64,000 nt of DNA from Lobosporangium transversale (taxonomy: Eukaryota; Mortierellomycota; Mortierellomycetes; Mortierellales; Mortierellaceae), in contig NW_019028999.1 in NCBI RefSeq assembly GCF_002105155.1, positions 62,001-126,000 on the forward strand. The letters run 5' to 3'. Shown piece after piece: positions 28,370 to 42,173 of this stretch (positions are counted from its first letter, which is position 1; each line of letters starts with the position of its first letter). Under the pieces are notes generated by a model, which saw only the letters and a list, made by a program, of their open reading frames with translations, did not search any database and had not been told where the DNA came from. The translations under genes were made by a program, and so were the position numbers.

Positions 28370-28949
28370 TCTATTACGATTGAAGTTAGAAGGACGTCAG
28401 AGTAAGGTATAGGGGGATAAGTTAAGATAGGAAAGCAACTATTAGTGGAGTCCAAAGAGAAAAGGTATAAAAAGGAACAGCCGTCATGAGCAAACACATA
28501 TTCACTCCTCTGCAGATCGTGAAGCCGTATCTTCAAATCAAATAACACTAGCTATCATCTTGTGGGCGAAGAAAAAAATGCACGAAAAGCAGCTTAGAGG
28601 CTTTTGGCAGCTGTAATAGGTCAAGCAGCTCGCTGGATGACAATATCAATAATAATAATAATAATAGTTGCGCATCGTAAAATGCAGGCATGATAAACGC
28701 GAAGCATGCTAACAATACAGATACAGATTGTAACGACAAAGTAAAAGCATAGAAGATGAAGGAATATTGCAGATTGCTGGTAATTTCAAGGTATGGCTAA
28801 TATACAGGAACGTGGAACTGTTACATACTTCGATATATATTTAGAAATGTGGGTAAAGGGAAGAATGTAAGAGTGAACTCTCACGACCATTGTTAAGAGA
28901 ATTCAGGGACACTGCCAGTCACACTATTTAGAGTTTACACGTTTTACAA
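28370..28949. other. Upstream region of actin copy 2
   Basis: Promoter and leader region homologous to those of copies 1 and 3, including the shared CATCTTGTGG block near 28557 and TTTTGGCAG near 28600. A short AAT repeat lies near 28648-28666. Confidence 0.55.
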
Positions 28950-29190
28950 AATAATGAAGATCAAATTGCAAACATTCTCGCTACAATGCACAATACAGAA
29001 AAGAGGAAATAAAAATACAACGAGGAGGTACGATCTGAGTTGTCAGCCGAGACATGTTTCTTTGCACGATAACATCACTGTCTTCTGATATGTGTGTTCT
29101 ATCAAAGGGAACCTCCATTGCTCCAATTCAAGTTCAGTAGGCATTATAAGCATTCAAAAACACTCAAGGGAGTTTCTTCTGATATACGGG
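28950..29190 (-). pseudogene. Relic of a fourth actin 3' end
   Basis: This stretch aligns by eye with the 3' flank of actin copy 3 at about 29375-29590. Shared blocks include CATTCTCGCTACAATGCAC, the AAATACAAC block, GAGACAT and GATAACATCACTG. The last part (TTATAAGCATTCAAAAACACTC) resembles the end of the coding sequence near the stop, beyond which homology is lost. I infer a truncated duplicate left by unequal exchange in the array. Confidence 0.6.
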
Positions 29191-29547
29191 CGTGGATAAA
29201 CACTTTTTTTGGTCATGCAACTGGAAAAATGAGTTCAAAGGTCTGAATGACTTTACTACATGGCACATTCATCACTCTTTTTATACGAAGTTCGTACTAC
29301 AGATATTGGCAGCAGGACTCTCGACTTTTTTTTTTTTTTTTTTTTTTTTTAGGCTTTCGAACTGAATATTTTTATTGAACAAACATTCTCGCTACAATGC
29401 ACGGTATCAGTAAAAAGGGAAAATAAAAAATACAACTGAATAAGTATGATCCGAGCTGCCAGTCGAGACATATTTCCTTGCGCGATAACATCACTGCTCT
29501 TGACAAAGAGAGCTTCTACCCTTCCGGTCCATCCAGTCTTTGACCTT

Positions 29548-30977
<1,430 letters not shown>

Positions 30978-32333
30978 TCTATTATGATCGGAATTGGAGG
31001 GATATCAGAGTAGAGTATTGGAGGAAAATAGAAGATAGAAAAGTAATTATTAGTATTCTTCATTTTGGTTGCCAGTGTATGGGAAGGGGATCATGAGAGT
31101 TTTGAGGCTTTCCATTTCTAAAAAAAAAAAAAAGAGCGAAGCGACGGCCATGAACAGACATATGTTCATTTCTATCCAGACAACTTTGACTGGGAATCAA
31201 GCATACTAGCCATCATCTTGTGGACAAAGAAAAAAAAGGGCAAATGTGATACATAGCCTTTTGGTAGCCGTAATAGATCAAGTTGCTTTGCTTGATCGCA
31301 ACGGGTTCAAAATCAAAAATTATCACGCAGTGCAAAATGCAGGTGTGGTAAACAACGCGAGGCGCGTTGACACACTGAAAATGATACTTGTAAACATAAT
31401 AGATGATGGAGCATTGCAAACAGGTAGTAATTTCAGGGCATGGTCAATGTTCAGAAATATGGAGCTGTACATACTTTGATAGTTAGATATGTGAGTGAAG
31501 GAGAAAGAAATAAAGAAAAGAAAAGTCTGGTAAAGGTAGAGGTAGAGGTCGAGTGAAATGAATGTTGATGAGTTAAAAAAAAGTTTAGAAATGTTGTGGT
31601 TTTTATACAGGAAATGAGCATGATCGCAAGAGCTATGCCATTTGAAATAGTTTTATTTTTATTAACTCCTTGAGCAAAATGTAGAATTCTTTGAGCAGGA
31701 AGCACTGTAACCGCAAAGCGACACAACATTTTGCTTATTGTGTGTTTGCATAAATGAACCCGTGCATTTTGATCTAGCCATTTTTCTCTTGGAGGCTCGT
31801 TTACAAGCACCATGACATGGTCAAGTTGGTTCCATCCTGTCTTTATCATAAAAATCAAAGGGAATCTTGCCAAGAGTTTTGATCTGCCCGCTGTCCTATG
31901 ACAGGCACCGCCAAGTTAATGCGCCCCCATAGATGTATTATATTTTTGAATGTCACGTTTATCTGGCGCTCACAATAAGGCATACAGAGGTGCTCCTTTT
32001 AAAGAGCCAAACACTCTCAAAGAGCAAGAGTAGTCATACCAATGAAATGGCATGTATATATTATTATAGCTTCGCCACCACTCATTCGATCCAAACAATC
32101 CGCTTGGTGAGACGCGTTTCAGTGTGTACGAAAGCGTCATCAAGCGTTACATTTCTTTGGAATACTTGCCACATTGCCTTTTTTTCTTTTATATTATTTA
32201 ACGGTGTATTTTATTTATCCTTTATTTAGTTGTTAACGTCCCCAAGTCAAAGAAAAGTTGTCCATCAAAAACGTCATCAGCCGCAGATCTGTTCCAGAGT
32301 TGCTATGAAAGTGTGCACAGACAAAGCCTCCTT
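30978..32333. other. Spacer between actin copy 3 and Rab18
   Basis: The left half holds the actin promoter and leader, with blocks shared with the other copies (CATCTTGTGG near 31213). An open frame at 31451-31873 (minus) has no recognisable domain. No other gene is seen. Confidence 0.5.
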
Positions 32334-32850
32334 TTAACAAAAACAAGTGGTCTGGTGTGAGGTAACTGTATCTTGCTGAAGACGAACGTTAGCAGGCGCC
32401 TGCTTCTGCCAAAGGCTTGGGGTATCGATGATCTGCTGTACAAGCTCATCAAATGCCTGCTGGACACCCAGCTTGGTCTTGGCACTACACTCTACAAATA
32501 ATGTTTGAAGCTGGCGTGCCAATTCCTGGCCTTCCTGTCTACTAACTTCTCTGCTAGAATCCTGTTAATATCCATGGTAACCGCAAGGTAAGAGCAGTAA
32601 GTGAAAAAAGGAAAAAAAATCATTCAGTCTGACGGATCGCCCACGTCATTGGCCTCGTGAAATGAGAATAATAGACTGGTATTAACAAGTTGTTGCAGTA
32701 CCTTGTCAACTTTGTTTCCGACAATCATACGAACAACTTCCTTACTGGAACAATATGTATCAAGCTCGTTGAACCAAGTCTGCAGGTCATTGAAAGAATC
32801 TCGGTTGCTGACATCATAGACTGTGTTTCCCGTTATACATGATAGAGACA

Positions 32851-32884
<34 letters not shown>

Positions 32885-33347
32885 AACAAAAAATTTAGGA
32901 TACGTGGCAAGTTCATGTGTCAACTATATTAGAGTGTCTGTGCTCGAGTCACAACACTTACCTAGGATTACACCTTGTGCCCCACGATAATAAGAAGATG
33001 TGAGCGTCCTAAAGCGCTCTTGACCAGCGGTATCCTAGTATTATCATAAACATGCAGCCCGAAGCAGCATTAATATTCGGTTTCGAAAGTCATATGATAC
33101 TGAGCCGGGCAGTAGAGAAGGTTGAATGAATACGCACCCAAATAGTAAGTTTATATTTCTTGCCTTCCACATCAATGACTTTGACTTTAAAGTCAACGCC
33201 AATGGTTGCAGAGATCTCGTCGGGAGCAAGGAATACGCCATCAACGAAGCGCATGAGCAAACTACTTTTTCCAGTACCACTGCTGCCGATGAGTAGAAGC
33301 TTGAGCGTGGCAACGGTCTCTGACGAGGACGAGTGGGAGTTGGACAT
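32334..33347 (-). CDS. RAB18: Rab18-type small GTPase
   Basis: Four exons (33138-33347, 32962-33034, 32702-32820, 32334-32561) encode 209 residues, close to animal Rab18 (206). All G motifs are intact: P-loop GSSGTGKS (21-28), switch [11 protein letters not shown], switch [23 protein letters not shown] (begins at 71), NKVD (about 130-133) and ECSAKT. GVDFKVK, the FNELDTYC segment and the TPSLW segment near the C-terminus fit the Rab18 subfamily. The chain ends TTCFC, a CxC double-geranylgeranylation motif. In animals Rab18 acts on ER and lipid-droplet membranes; the same role here is inference. Rab18 is missing from budding yeast. The second intron has a T run of about 33 on the sense strand. 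The gene diverges from CSN3 with 358 bases between the start codons. Confidence 0.93.
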
Positions 33348-33705
33348 TGTTAATTTTTCTAGTTTTCTGGTTAGTGGTTAGCGTAGGTAGAAGCGGGAAT
33401 GCAGGAGGCGGCTGATGACTATATGGATTTGAAATATGGTAATTGTGAGAAATGACAAGAGCCGAACAATGAATTAAATGAGTGAATGGACTCGAATGAA
33501 TGGTGCTGTTTTGTATTGAATGGAAGACAAAGTTGAAAGGATTAGCACACGCCAGCCAAACATGTCAATTACCCCAGCAACTCAAACTGGGCGAACTGGT
33601 CACGCTTTTAGTGACTGTGAGGAAGCCACGCCTTCAAGGAAACCTTTATCCATTGACGCGTCCACTCTTTCTCATTCTTTTAACTCTCTTAACATAAACT
33701 TTACC
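33348..33705. promoter_or_regulatory. Shared divergent promoter of RAB18 and CSN3
   Basis: The 358 bases between two divergent start codons must hold both promoters. The CSN3 frame stays open upstream to an ATG at 33520, so part of this region could be leader or an N-terminal extension. No specific motif is claimed. Confidence 0.6.
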
Positions 33706-36083
33706 ATGGCTCCCAACGATCCTTCCTTTGACGAGATCATCTCAAAGATCCAGTCATGCTCCGATACCACAGCTGTCACAAAGACACTCGCTCCCTTTCT
33801 CAATAACCTTAGTGAACAGGTCTTCGTTGCACGATCCCACGGTCAAACTGACCCCATTGACGCGCTCTCGCCCGCTCTTCATTCTTTCGCCTACCTCTAC
33901 TTTCTGTATGTTATCGAGTTTTCGATAGCGGATATAGTCGCTTTTTTAAGACGATAATGCGCCAATTCTCATCGTTTATGGCTATTACTAAATGTAGCTG
34001 AAGGTTTTATTCTCTATTTTGTTAACATGTGGACTTCTATGAATTACATGTTCATCTCTTAGTGTATACCGATGCAAAGCTTCACATGGTTTCCATCCTT
34101 CATTACTGGAAAAAGTGTGGGCATTCGTCACATCATGTGATGGAGAGCAGGTCCGCTTGGCTTCCGACAAAGGTTCGCTCACATTTCACCCTTTTTTTAA
34201 AGGCGCTGCAATAATTGCCACCACTTAACATAATTTCTCAATAACTGCGTAGCATTGAGCTTCGCGGAAGCTCTGGTCAAAATGGCTACAGAGTCATCAC
34301 AGGTAATATATCAACTATATCAATCCCTCTACATATATATCCAATAAAGGTTCTTGAACTAAAACAAGCCTCTTTTAAATGCTTCATATAGCCTATCATT
34401 GCCATCAGACCTCTCGCAGTTTTCATTAAGAGAATACAGGCAACCCCAGGCCAGCTCACTATGATACACCCCCTTCTCGCAAAGGTATGGATAAAGATTG
34501 ATTTTTCCTCTTTTGCTGCATAACCATTGTCCAACCTGATTTGGTAGTTTAACTTGACTCCTCCTCCAATAGACATGCTTGCTGGCACAGTCATTCAAAG
34601 ATATTATTCCTATCCTTGACAATGATATTTCAGATGTTAATCCTTCGGTATGTTTAGATAATGGCGCTCAATGACTTTTTTTATTTTTATGTTTATTTTT
34701 CGTACAGTAAACTTATTGTCTATATCATGTTTTTTGTATTTCAATGAACCCTAGCTCACACATATCGATTACAAAGACTTTCTACTTTACCATTATTATG
34801 GAGGAATGATTTATGCATACCTTAAAAAGTTCGAGCGCGCTGTGGAATTTTTCAAATTGGTAGGCAGGACATGTTATATCGATATTCAATATACATTTAA
34901 CAAATACCTATCAAGATCACTTATTGACCATCGCAGTTTTGATGGGCTATGCTTAGGCTGTCTCTGCCCCTGCAGAAGTCGCTAGTGCTATTCAGATTGA
35001 AGCATACAAGAAATATGTGCTTACAAGTTTGCTACATTATGGCAGGGTAATATACCTGAGTTAGTACAACTGAACACTTGTGGGAAGGAAATACAGTTTT
35101 TAAAGAATATTTTGAACTATTTTACCAACAAACAGGTTTTAGCGCTACCTAAATATACGGCCAACGCCGTTCATAAGTGTATAAAACTTCATTGCATACA
35201 ATACACAGAATTTGCCGCAGCTTATGAAAAACGACCGAATAGCGTCATCAAGTCAGAATTTGAAAGAATTAAGCCTGTGTTTCAGCGGGACAAGAACCTT
35301 GGATTAGTCAAGCAATGCATGGAAGCTCTTCATCGCCGAAATATCCAGGAACTCACGCGCACGTACTTGACTTTGTCTATTGAAGATATTACATCTACTA
35401 TTGGCCTCGGATCAGAACCAGATGGAGCACGGCGTGTGGAAGGGATCATCAACCGCATGATCGAATCAGGTGCTATCTTTGCAACGATCAGTCACGAGCA
35501 TACGGGAGGAATGGTATCTTTCCTTGATGACCCCAACCAACATAATAACACTATTACTATGGATATGATCAATGAGCGAATTCAAAAGGCAACCGCTATC
35601 ACATCTAATCTTGCTGCTATGGATCAGACTATCTCTACCATGCCATCATATATCAGCAAGGTTTGTTGAATGCACTGGAAAGATGAGGGAAGTCCACTCA
35701 TAAAAAAAGCCTAACCCAATGTGCTTGATGTATTAACACTTATAGGGCTCACATTTCGCTGACCGGGCTGGCTATTCCATGGATGATGGTGACTATGGTA
35801 TGCACATGGGATATGACAACTATGTTGAAGAAGGTCCGTCTCGTATCCAATCGTCTTTATTTTTTTTTTTTTTTATTTATTTTTTTTTTTTTTTTGCCAC
35901 TACCTGATTGCGGAATGGAAATTGACCTGCTTGCTTCGATACATTCATCAATAGAAAGCTACCTTTAGTGAACCAAAAAGGCGACGTGTAGGTGCAGAAG
36001 TCAAAGCAGCATATCCTAGCAGTTGCCAACAAAGGACAAAAGAGGAGGCGAAAGAAATAGAAGCAGGAGCGAAAGAGCTGTAG
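33706..36083 (+). CDS. CSN3: COP9 signalosome subunit 3
   Basis: Ten exons (33706-33905, 34063-34172, 34253-34302, 34392-34484, 34573-34647, 34755-34859, 34957-35046, 35136-35660, 35746-35833, 35959-36083) encode 486 residues. The order matches CSN3: CDGEQVRLASDK, a run of helical-repeat exons, HYYGGMIYAYLKKFERAVEFF, then LALPKYTANAVHK. The PCI region follows with KNLGLVKQCMEALHRRNIQELT and TYLTLSIEDITSTIGL, then GGMVSFLDDP and LAAMDQTIST. The COP9 signalosome removes NEDD8 from cullins and so controls cullin-RING ligases. The C-terminal exon carries PKRRRV, a likely nuclear localisation signal. The 3' acceptor of the last intron is ambiguous: AAG at 35958 keeps the frame open for 40 codons, while TAG at 35954 would stop after four. 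The ATG at 33706 has a good context (accATGg). Confidence 0.9.
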
Positions 36084-36753
36084 TTAGGTGTTGATATGAA
36101 GCAAAGACTTCACATCGCGGTTAGACCATCATAATGAGATGCCCAACTTGTAGAGTGCAGATGAATGATATGGATATTAACTATCTGGATGAAATCAACG
36201 CTAAAATACACCTTTTCACAATAAAATACTACGCTTCACATTTTTTCATCTTAAGAAATGGTGCCTTTTTTTAGTGAAAAGCATTCTTAAAGGCGCATAT
36301 TACTCAGTTGGAGCTGGCCAATTTATTTATTTCATTTTTTCTCCGTAGCATTCTTGATACCCCTAATTGATCTGTTCAGTGGTTCCCCTTTTATGAGGTC
36401 CTCTCCTCTTTTCTTCCTATTTAGTTTCATTTCAAGTTGATAGGTACTCTCGACATGCATACTCTCTTTGCGATATCTTTTTTTAGGTGTCAATGAATGT
36501 GTGTTCGTAAAAAGTATCAATCAGTTCTTCTTTTGTCGACTGTTGAAGCCATTTGGGCCTATTTCGTGATGAAGAGAGCTAGTTTTTTTCCAATACCCTC
36601 CAGTTATATCCACAGTATGCAATGATGGGGCCTTGTACGGGCTCCATTTTTGATTACATAATATTTTTCTGTTGCTCTCGATGGCGTTCTAGATCTGACA
36701 TGATTTATTAGTCCACATACTAGTGTTATTGTCACTACATTTCTATTATGGTA
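36084..36753. other. Spacer downstream of CSN3
   Basis: No gene seen. A small open frame on the minus strand (36332-36520) has no recognisable features. Confidence 0.5.
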
Positions 36754-36754
36754 G

Positions 36755-37580
36755 AATGGTAGGCCACTAATTATTCGCGCTTTGGACGAACTTGGAGAAC
36801 CTCCTTGTAGCTGTTTTTACTTTGGTAAAGTCAAGGATTCGCAGAATGCAAAACAGATCAATGAAGCACAAGACGCAGAGAAGGAGCACTCGATAACCCT
36901 GGATTTATGCTAATCCTAATCTTTCATCTTCGTCCTCTTCGTCGCCCTTGTCGATGATCTTAGGGCTTCCAGGTTGCAGAAAGCAATCGAGTTATTTTTT
37001 GTTGTTAATCACTGCTCTGAATATGTACAAAGGAGATTGTTAGGCGTTTTAATTCACACATCTAGAGATACGCAAGAACGCGATGTCAGATAGCCTGCAC
37101 CCGATCAGCGAATAGTTCGATTAATTGTTTCTTAAGCCTCTCCTTCTCAATGCTTCCACCTTTATCTTCTGTAGAGACTCACAAGCACTTCATCCAAATA
37201 GGCATATTAGGCATCTTAATAAAATGATCTTGAATAGTCAGAGTAAGTTAGCATCATACCGAATCAAAATGTGGCGAAAGTAAACTGTTAGAAACCTTTT
37301 CGATCCTTAGCCTTAACCTTGGCCCAATCATGGGCGCGAGCCACATAGCAACTATCAATGTCGATGTTTTGGATATCCGGTAAATCAGTTGTGGTATACC
37401 CTACCGCAAGATTGCTGGCCCAGAATACTCAGTTTGTGTGGAAATCAAACCAAAGATCATAGCGCGTACCTCGTACAGAGATGCTACAAGGGGTAAGGGG
37501 AGACATACAATCTATCCGCATGATCCATGACCACATATAAAAGGAATTGAGCACGGACCAACTCTGTTGCCTGGAGAAGA
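36755..37580. pseudogene. Decayed protein-coding fragments, family unknown
   Basis: Several peptide-like stretches stand out, but stops and lost frames separate them. On the minus strand: ATELVRAQFLLYVVMDHADR (about 37515-37580) before a GTATGT donor, SISVRGTRYDLWFDFHTN followed by an in-frame TGA and then FWASNLAVGYTTTDLPD, and a final IIDKGDEEDEDERLGLA ending in TAA at 36905. On the plus strand: GRPLIIRALDELGEPP up to a TAA at 36913. The amino-acid composition looks like real protein. I do not recognise the family and infer the remains of one or two genes. Confidence 0.4.
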
Positions 37581-38650
37581 GGAATAAACTTTAATAATTA
37601 AGTGCTGCCTTGGTAATTTGACTAATTATCTTTTTATTAATGTTTGTGGGGGATACTCGTATTGACGCCATCGACGTCTTCAAGAGATATGAGCTACAGG
37701 CTCAACCAGCTGTAAATTCGGATGTTGTGAGAGTATTAAGAAATCATCCTCCACAAACAAGCGTAATGATATTGGTATACTTTTGTCAGTTCACAGTATG
37801 GTACCTCTTGTTCCTGCAGAGATTGTTTCATTGGTTAAATGCTCTTGGCTTTGTTATAATATATACAGCCTAATTGATAGCATTGGCTTTACCCAAGAAG
37901 ATTTTACCCATGGACTTTTCCATCGATGACGATGCTGCAAGGATCCCACGTTAATTAACATGCATTGCCACAGCAGACAAAATGGTGGTCACGCACTTCA
38001 CTCTCCGAAAGTTTGTGGCCGACTGTGCTTCCATGTCACTTCATCCACTTTGAATGCTGATAGTTGCTCCGCCATTAACCATCAATACAACTACATACAT
38101 TATTATTGCTATTGCTCTTGCAATCGCTCATTCAGACATTCCATCCTGTCATCTTAATGTCAAGCCCTATTCTCAAGACTGATCATCTATAACAGGACTT
38201 TCTCTCTTTTGTACCTTTAAGTCCCATTGGTATGGCTTGAATAAAAAGACATCAACGCACTGGGAGTGACCGTTGGGGATACATGCACATGTTCTCAAAC
38301 TACAATAACAAGCGTGGAAGTAGTAACAACAATAGCAACAATAGCAACAATAGCATATTATTCACAGACAATGGATACTTAATGACCTGGTGTGTTGAGG
38401 AAACTCAATGCATTAACATGTCTGTCTTCTCCCTCTAGGTCTCTTAGTGGAATGTCTTTTTCAACGCTCCGACATAATTGTTTGTTCCCTCTCACCCATT
38501 TCTCATTGTGCCCTTTGTTTTTCTTTACATGCTGACTGACAATGCAAGCCAACGGCGTTGGTATTTTTGGATTCTTTTTGATTGTCCTGTCCAATAGGGT
38601 TTCTTTCCCCGACCTTTAATAAAAGTGCAAAATCTGCCATTGTGAAAAAA
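37581..38650. other. Spacer upstream of the creC homolog
   Basis: No gene is recognised. The open frame at 37640-37873 begins with a plausible peptide (MFVGDTRIDAIDVFKRYE) that may be part of the same debris as the fragments to its left. A degenerate AACAATAGC repeat lies near 38327-38355. Confidence 0.4.
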
Positions 38651-39861
38651 ATGGCTACGCCTCTGTCTCCTGTTCTCGACTGTACTGAGTTTGTGGCTGC
38701 AGAAGGCCGGTATGAGTTACTCCAAGATATCTTTTTAGACCAAGTACTCCCACATCCAGTCATCCATACCTACGTTTCATCTGTCTCTGTCAAGTATAAA
38801 GACTATCCAAGCAGTAACAGTGCAGGAACAAAGGCGCATGCGAAACAGGCAAGTTCAGAGAACACGCTTACAGCTTCGAATATCGATCGTTTGGAGGAAC
38901 GTCTCAAGGATTTCAAACTCAAGGATGAACGCGGCAATGTGATTGACGATGATGTTGCTGCTGGAGCCGTAGGACCGCGCTCAACAGGCAGCAGCAACGG
39001 AGGTGTTTCATCAAAGAATTTTCATGGCAATTTGGTTGACTTGCCACTTTACAATGAGGACCCCTCTAATGGATATAAGAGCCCTCGCAACGGAATAATG
39101 TCTCCTGGGCTCCCACAAGTTATAACGCCAGGACCACCTCCGCTCAAAGACTCTACTTCCTCGAACAATCGTCACTCAGACCCATACTCACAATATGGAC
39201 CACCACCACCCATGCCTCAGCCACCTCAACTTCAACAGCAACATAGCTTTTCCAAGAGTCTAAGCAGAGCAAGCAGCTACTACTCGCAGGGACAGGAAGA
39301 TAATAATGGGTTGAGTGTATCCTCAGCTGGTACAGGAGGCTCATCTGCAGGGTTCTCGTCATTTTTTAGTGGCAAGAGAAAGAAGCCCAAGAATAACATT
39401 ACCAAAACAAACTCGACTTTTGTGACCAAGATCACAACACACGAGAACTTAGCCAAAATCCTTGCAAACCGCGCAGGTGAGGACGTCTATCTCTTCTGGA
39501 ACACCGGAAAGACATTTACGTGGAGTGACCTAGGACAGAAGCCAAATGTGAGTAAAAGATCATCATCGCCATAGGCTGTCAGAGTATTATCAAAGAATAT
39601 GGTACTGTTGGTTTACTAACTATCGACTACCCTACTGCCAATTATACAATAGGAGCCATTATCACATATCCTATTCAGTAAAGCGTTCCCTTCATCGCAT
39701 GATGTCAACGTCCTCACTCGAAGTTGCGATCATTTGGATGTTATCATTGGGTTCTCGACAGGAGACATCATCTGGTTTGATCCGCTCTGTAATAAGTATT
39801 ACAGACTTAATAAACAGGTAAGTAGAGTGGAACTAAGGCTCAGAGGATATATTATGATTCT

Positions 39862-39896
<35 letters not shown>

Positions 39897-41922
39897 CATT
39901 TTTCTTATTAAAAAAGATGTAGCTAACATTGCGAATATGGCATATCATTGACTCGTACAATAGGCTATCATCAAGGATAGTGCAGTGACAATGATTAAAT
40001 GGATGCCAGGGTCTGAAAGTCAGTTCATGGCAGCATTCCATGATGGAAGTATTCTAATTATGGATAAAGAACGAGATGACAACGCCTTCTCGGTACCGGC
40101 GTCATCTAACGAAAATGTGTATGTCTTTTCTTTTTGTATACTTTTTCCTGCAATACAGGGCTGCTTTGCTTCTGCCGATTACTAAATCCTTCTGCTGATC
40201 ATTTGGCTGTAGATTTCAAGTCACTAGACCGAAAGGCAAACACAATCCAATATCTCATTGGCAAGTCAGTAAAAAACCAATTACAGGTACGGCGAACTTG
40301 TTTATGGCTACATGATTTTGAGTTAAAAACTGTACTTAAGCTTATCGGTAACTAATACAAAAAGACTGATATTAATACTTAATGCTACTACTAATAATAA
40401 TAATAAAATAGCATTCGCTTTCTCGCCAGATCTGCAGCATGTGGCGGTGGTATCGATGGACGGTTGCCTAAGAATAATCGACTTCCGAAATGAGAGACTT
40501 CTAGATACCTTTTCTGCTTACTTTGGAGCCTTAAATTGCGTTTGCTGGAGTCCTGACGGGAAATATATTTTAGTAGGACTAAGCACTATCTAATTGTTAC
40601 TATCATATAGTTTATAAACTCGAATAGGATGCTGCTTTTAACCTTTAAATACCTTTTCTTTACGTGCATGCTTTTGTAGACTGGAGGTCAGGACGATCTT
40701 GTGACGATCTGGTCGTTCAAGGACCAAAGGATTGTGGCTCGTTGCCAAGGACACCAATCATATGTTACTGGCGTTGCATTTGATCCTTGGAGATGCGACG
40801 AACGAAATTATCGGTTTGGTAGTGTTGGGGAGGATGCAAAGCTTCTCCTTTGGGACTTTAGTGTCAGCGCCCTTCACAAACCCAAGGCTGTAAGTTCACA
40901 TAATCTCTTTGTGCTCATTTTACTATTCCTTTAAAGTCAGCATATTTCCGAGCAAAATAATTGAACTAAAAAACTCTGTGGCCATGTGAACTCACCGTTA
41001 TTTTACAATGTAGGCTATCGCCCATAGACGTGGAAGCAATGCCACTGTACTAAACATGGCAGGATCAGGAAGCGCAGGCTACAAACCAGGACATGCGAGT
41101 AAAGGAAGCATTAGCAGTCTTCGTGGTTCCGGTGGGCATAGCTTATTTTCTGGACACCATACCAGCAAACCATCGACTGCACAGCCGCTACAAACAACTC
41201 CAACACCAGCACCAGCGGCAGCAATATCATCCAGCAACCACCATCACTATCACCAACATCCACCTGCTATTGCAGAGGAACCTTCGCCAGAATTGGTTAG
41301 TAGCGATACAACTACTGTAGCATCATTAAGTCAACATAGCGGCATGAGCGAACCTCATCCTATGGCATCAGCAGGGGGAGGCAATTCATCGTCAATGTTC
41401 TCTATCTATTCTTCAACGCCAGCTTCGGACATTGGTCGCAGCCGTGCGTTTTCAGCCAGCACAGCCATGACCAGCAGTGCAGCGGGGATAAAAACCTTTT
41501 CGTCTTCACCTTCATCGTCGAATAACAGCGATATAAATAACGCAAGCTCATCGAATGCAGTCTACAAAAAATCTTCACATGCACGCACACTACCACATTT
41601 GCACCTTTCCAAGCAGCAGGCTCACTATCCTGACAATACTTATGGAGGAGAGCACATGAACAGCCAACAGCAAGGACAAGGATATAGTTCTTCATCCATT
41701 TTCCGAAGCAACAGTAATGTACAAAGCAACGGTAGCGTGCAGCTAGTGCGGCCCCCTGAGCCGAGATCACATGTAGCCATGCTGCAACCACTGATGGTCA
41801 AAAGCGTCCATCAAGAACCATTGGCAAGCATCACTTTTAGGGAGGATGCCATTATGACAAGCGACCGAAGGGGACATATTAAAGTCTGGAAGCGTCCACC
41901 TGTTTCACCTCAACACCGTTGA
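38651..41922 (+). CDS. creC: CreC/WDR20-type WD40 protein
   Basis: Seven exons (38651-39547, 39653-39817, 39964-40118, 40213-40286, 40412-40572, 40680-40889, 41014-41922) encode 856 residues. After a Ser/Pro-rich N-terminal third comes [17 protein letters not shown] and a WD40 propeller. Diagnostic segments are [54 protein letters not shown] and [13 protein letters not shown] long Ser/His-rich insertion precedes the last repeat, [13 protein letters not shown]. In Aspergillus CreC partners the deubiquitinase CreB in carbon repression, and WDR20 activates USP12/USP46. The same partnership is inferred. Intron 2 has a T run of about 30. The ATG at 38651 is preferred over the in-frame 38582 because of its context (aaaaATGG). 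It is convergent with the next gene, 251 bases apart. Confidence 0.9.
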
Positions 41923-42173
41923 AGACAATTCTTACTCTTATAACAGATATAAAAAAAAATGCCAATGTATCTCCTCCTCAACTCTGATGACTATGCTCTT
42001 TCTTCAATTGGTATATTATTATTATTAAGGCCATTACTTACATACAAATGATTAAAGGGAAGTACAAATATCTAATCATATGATAGAAGGACATTCTAGA
42101 CAATTAAGACTATATGTTTTTTATAAGCGAGCAAGCGAGTGAGTAGAAGAGAAAGGCTGACTACAGTACAAAA

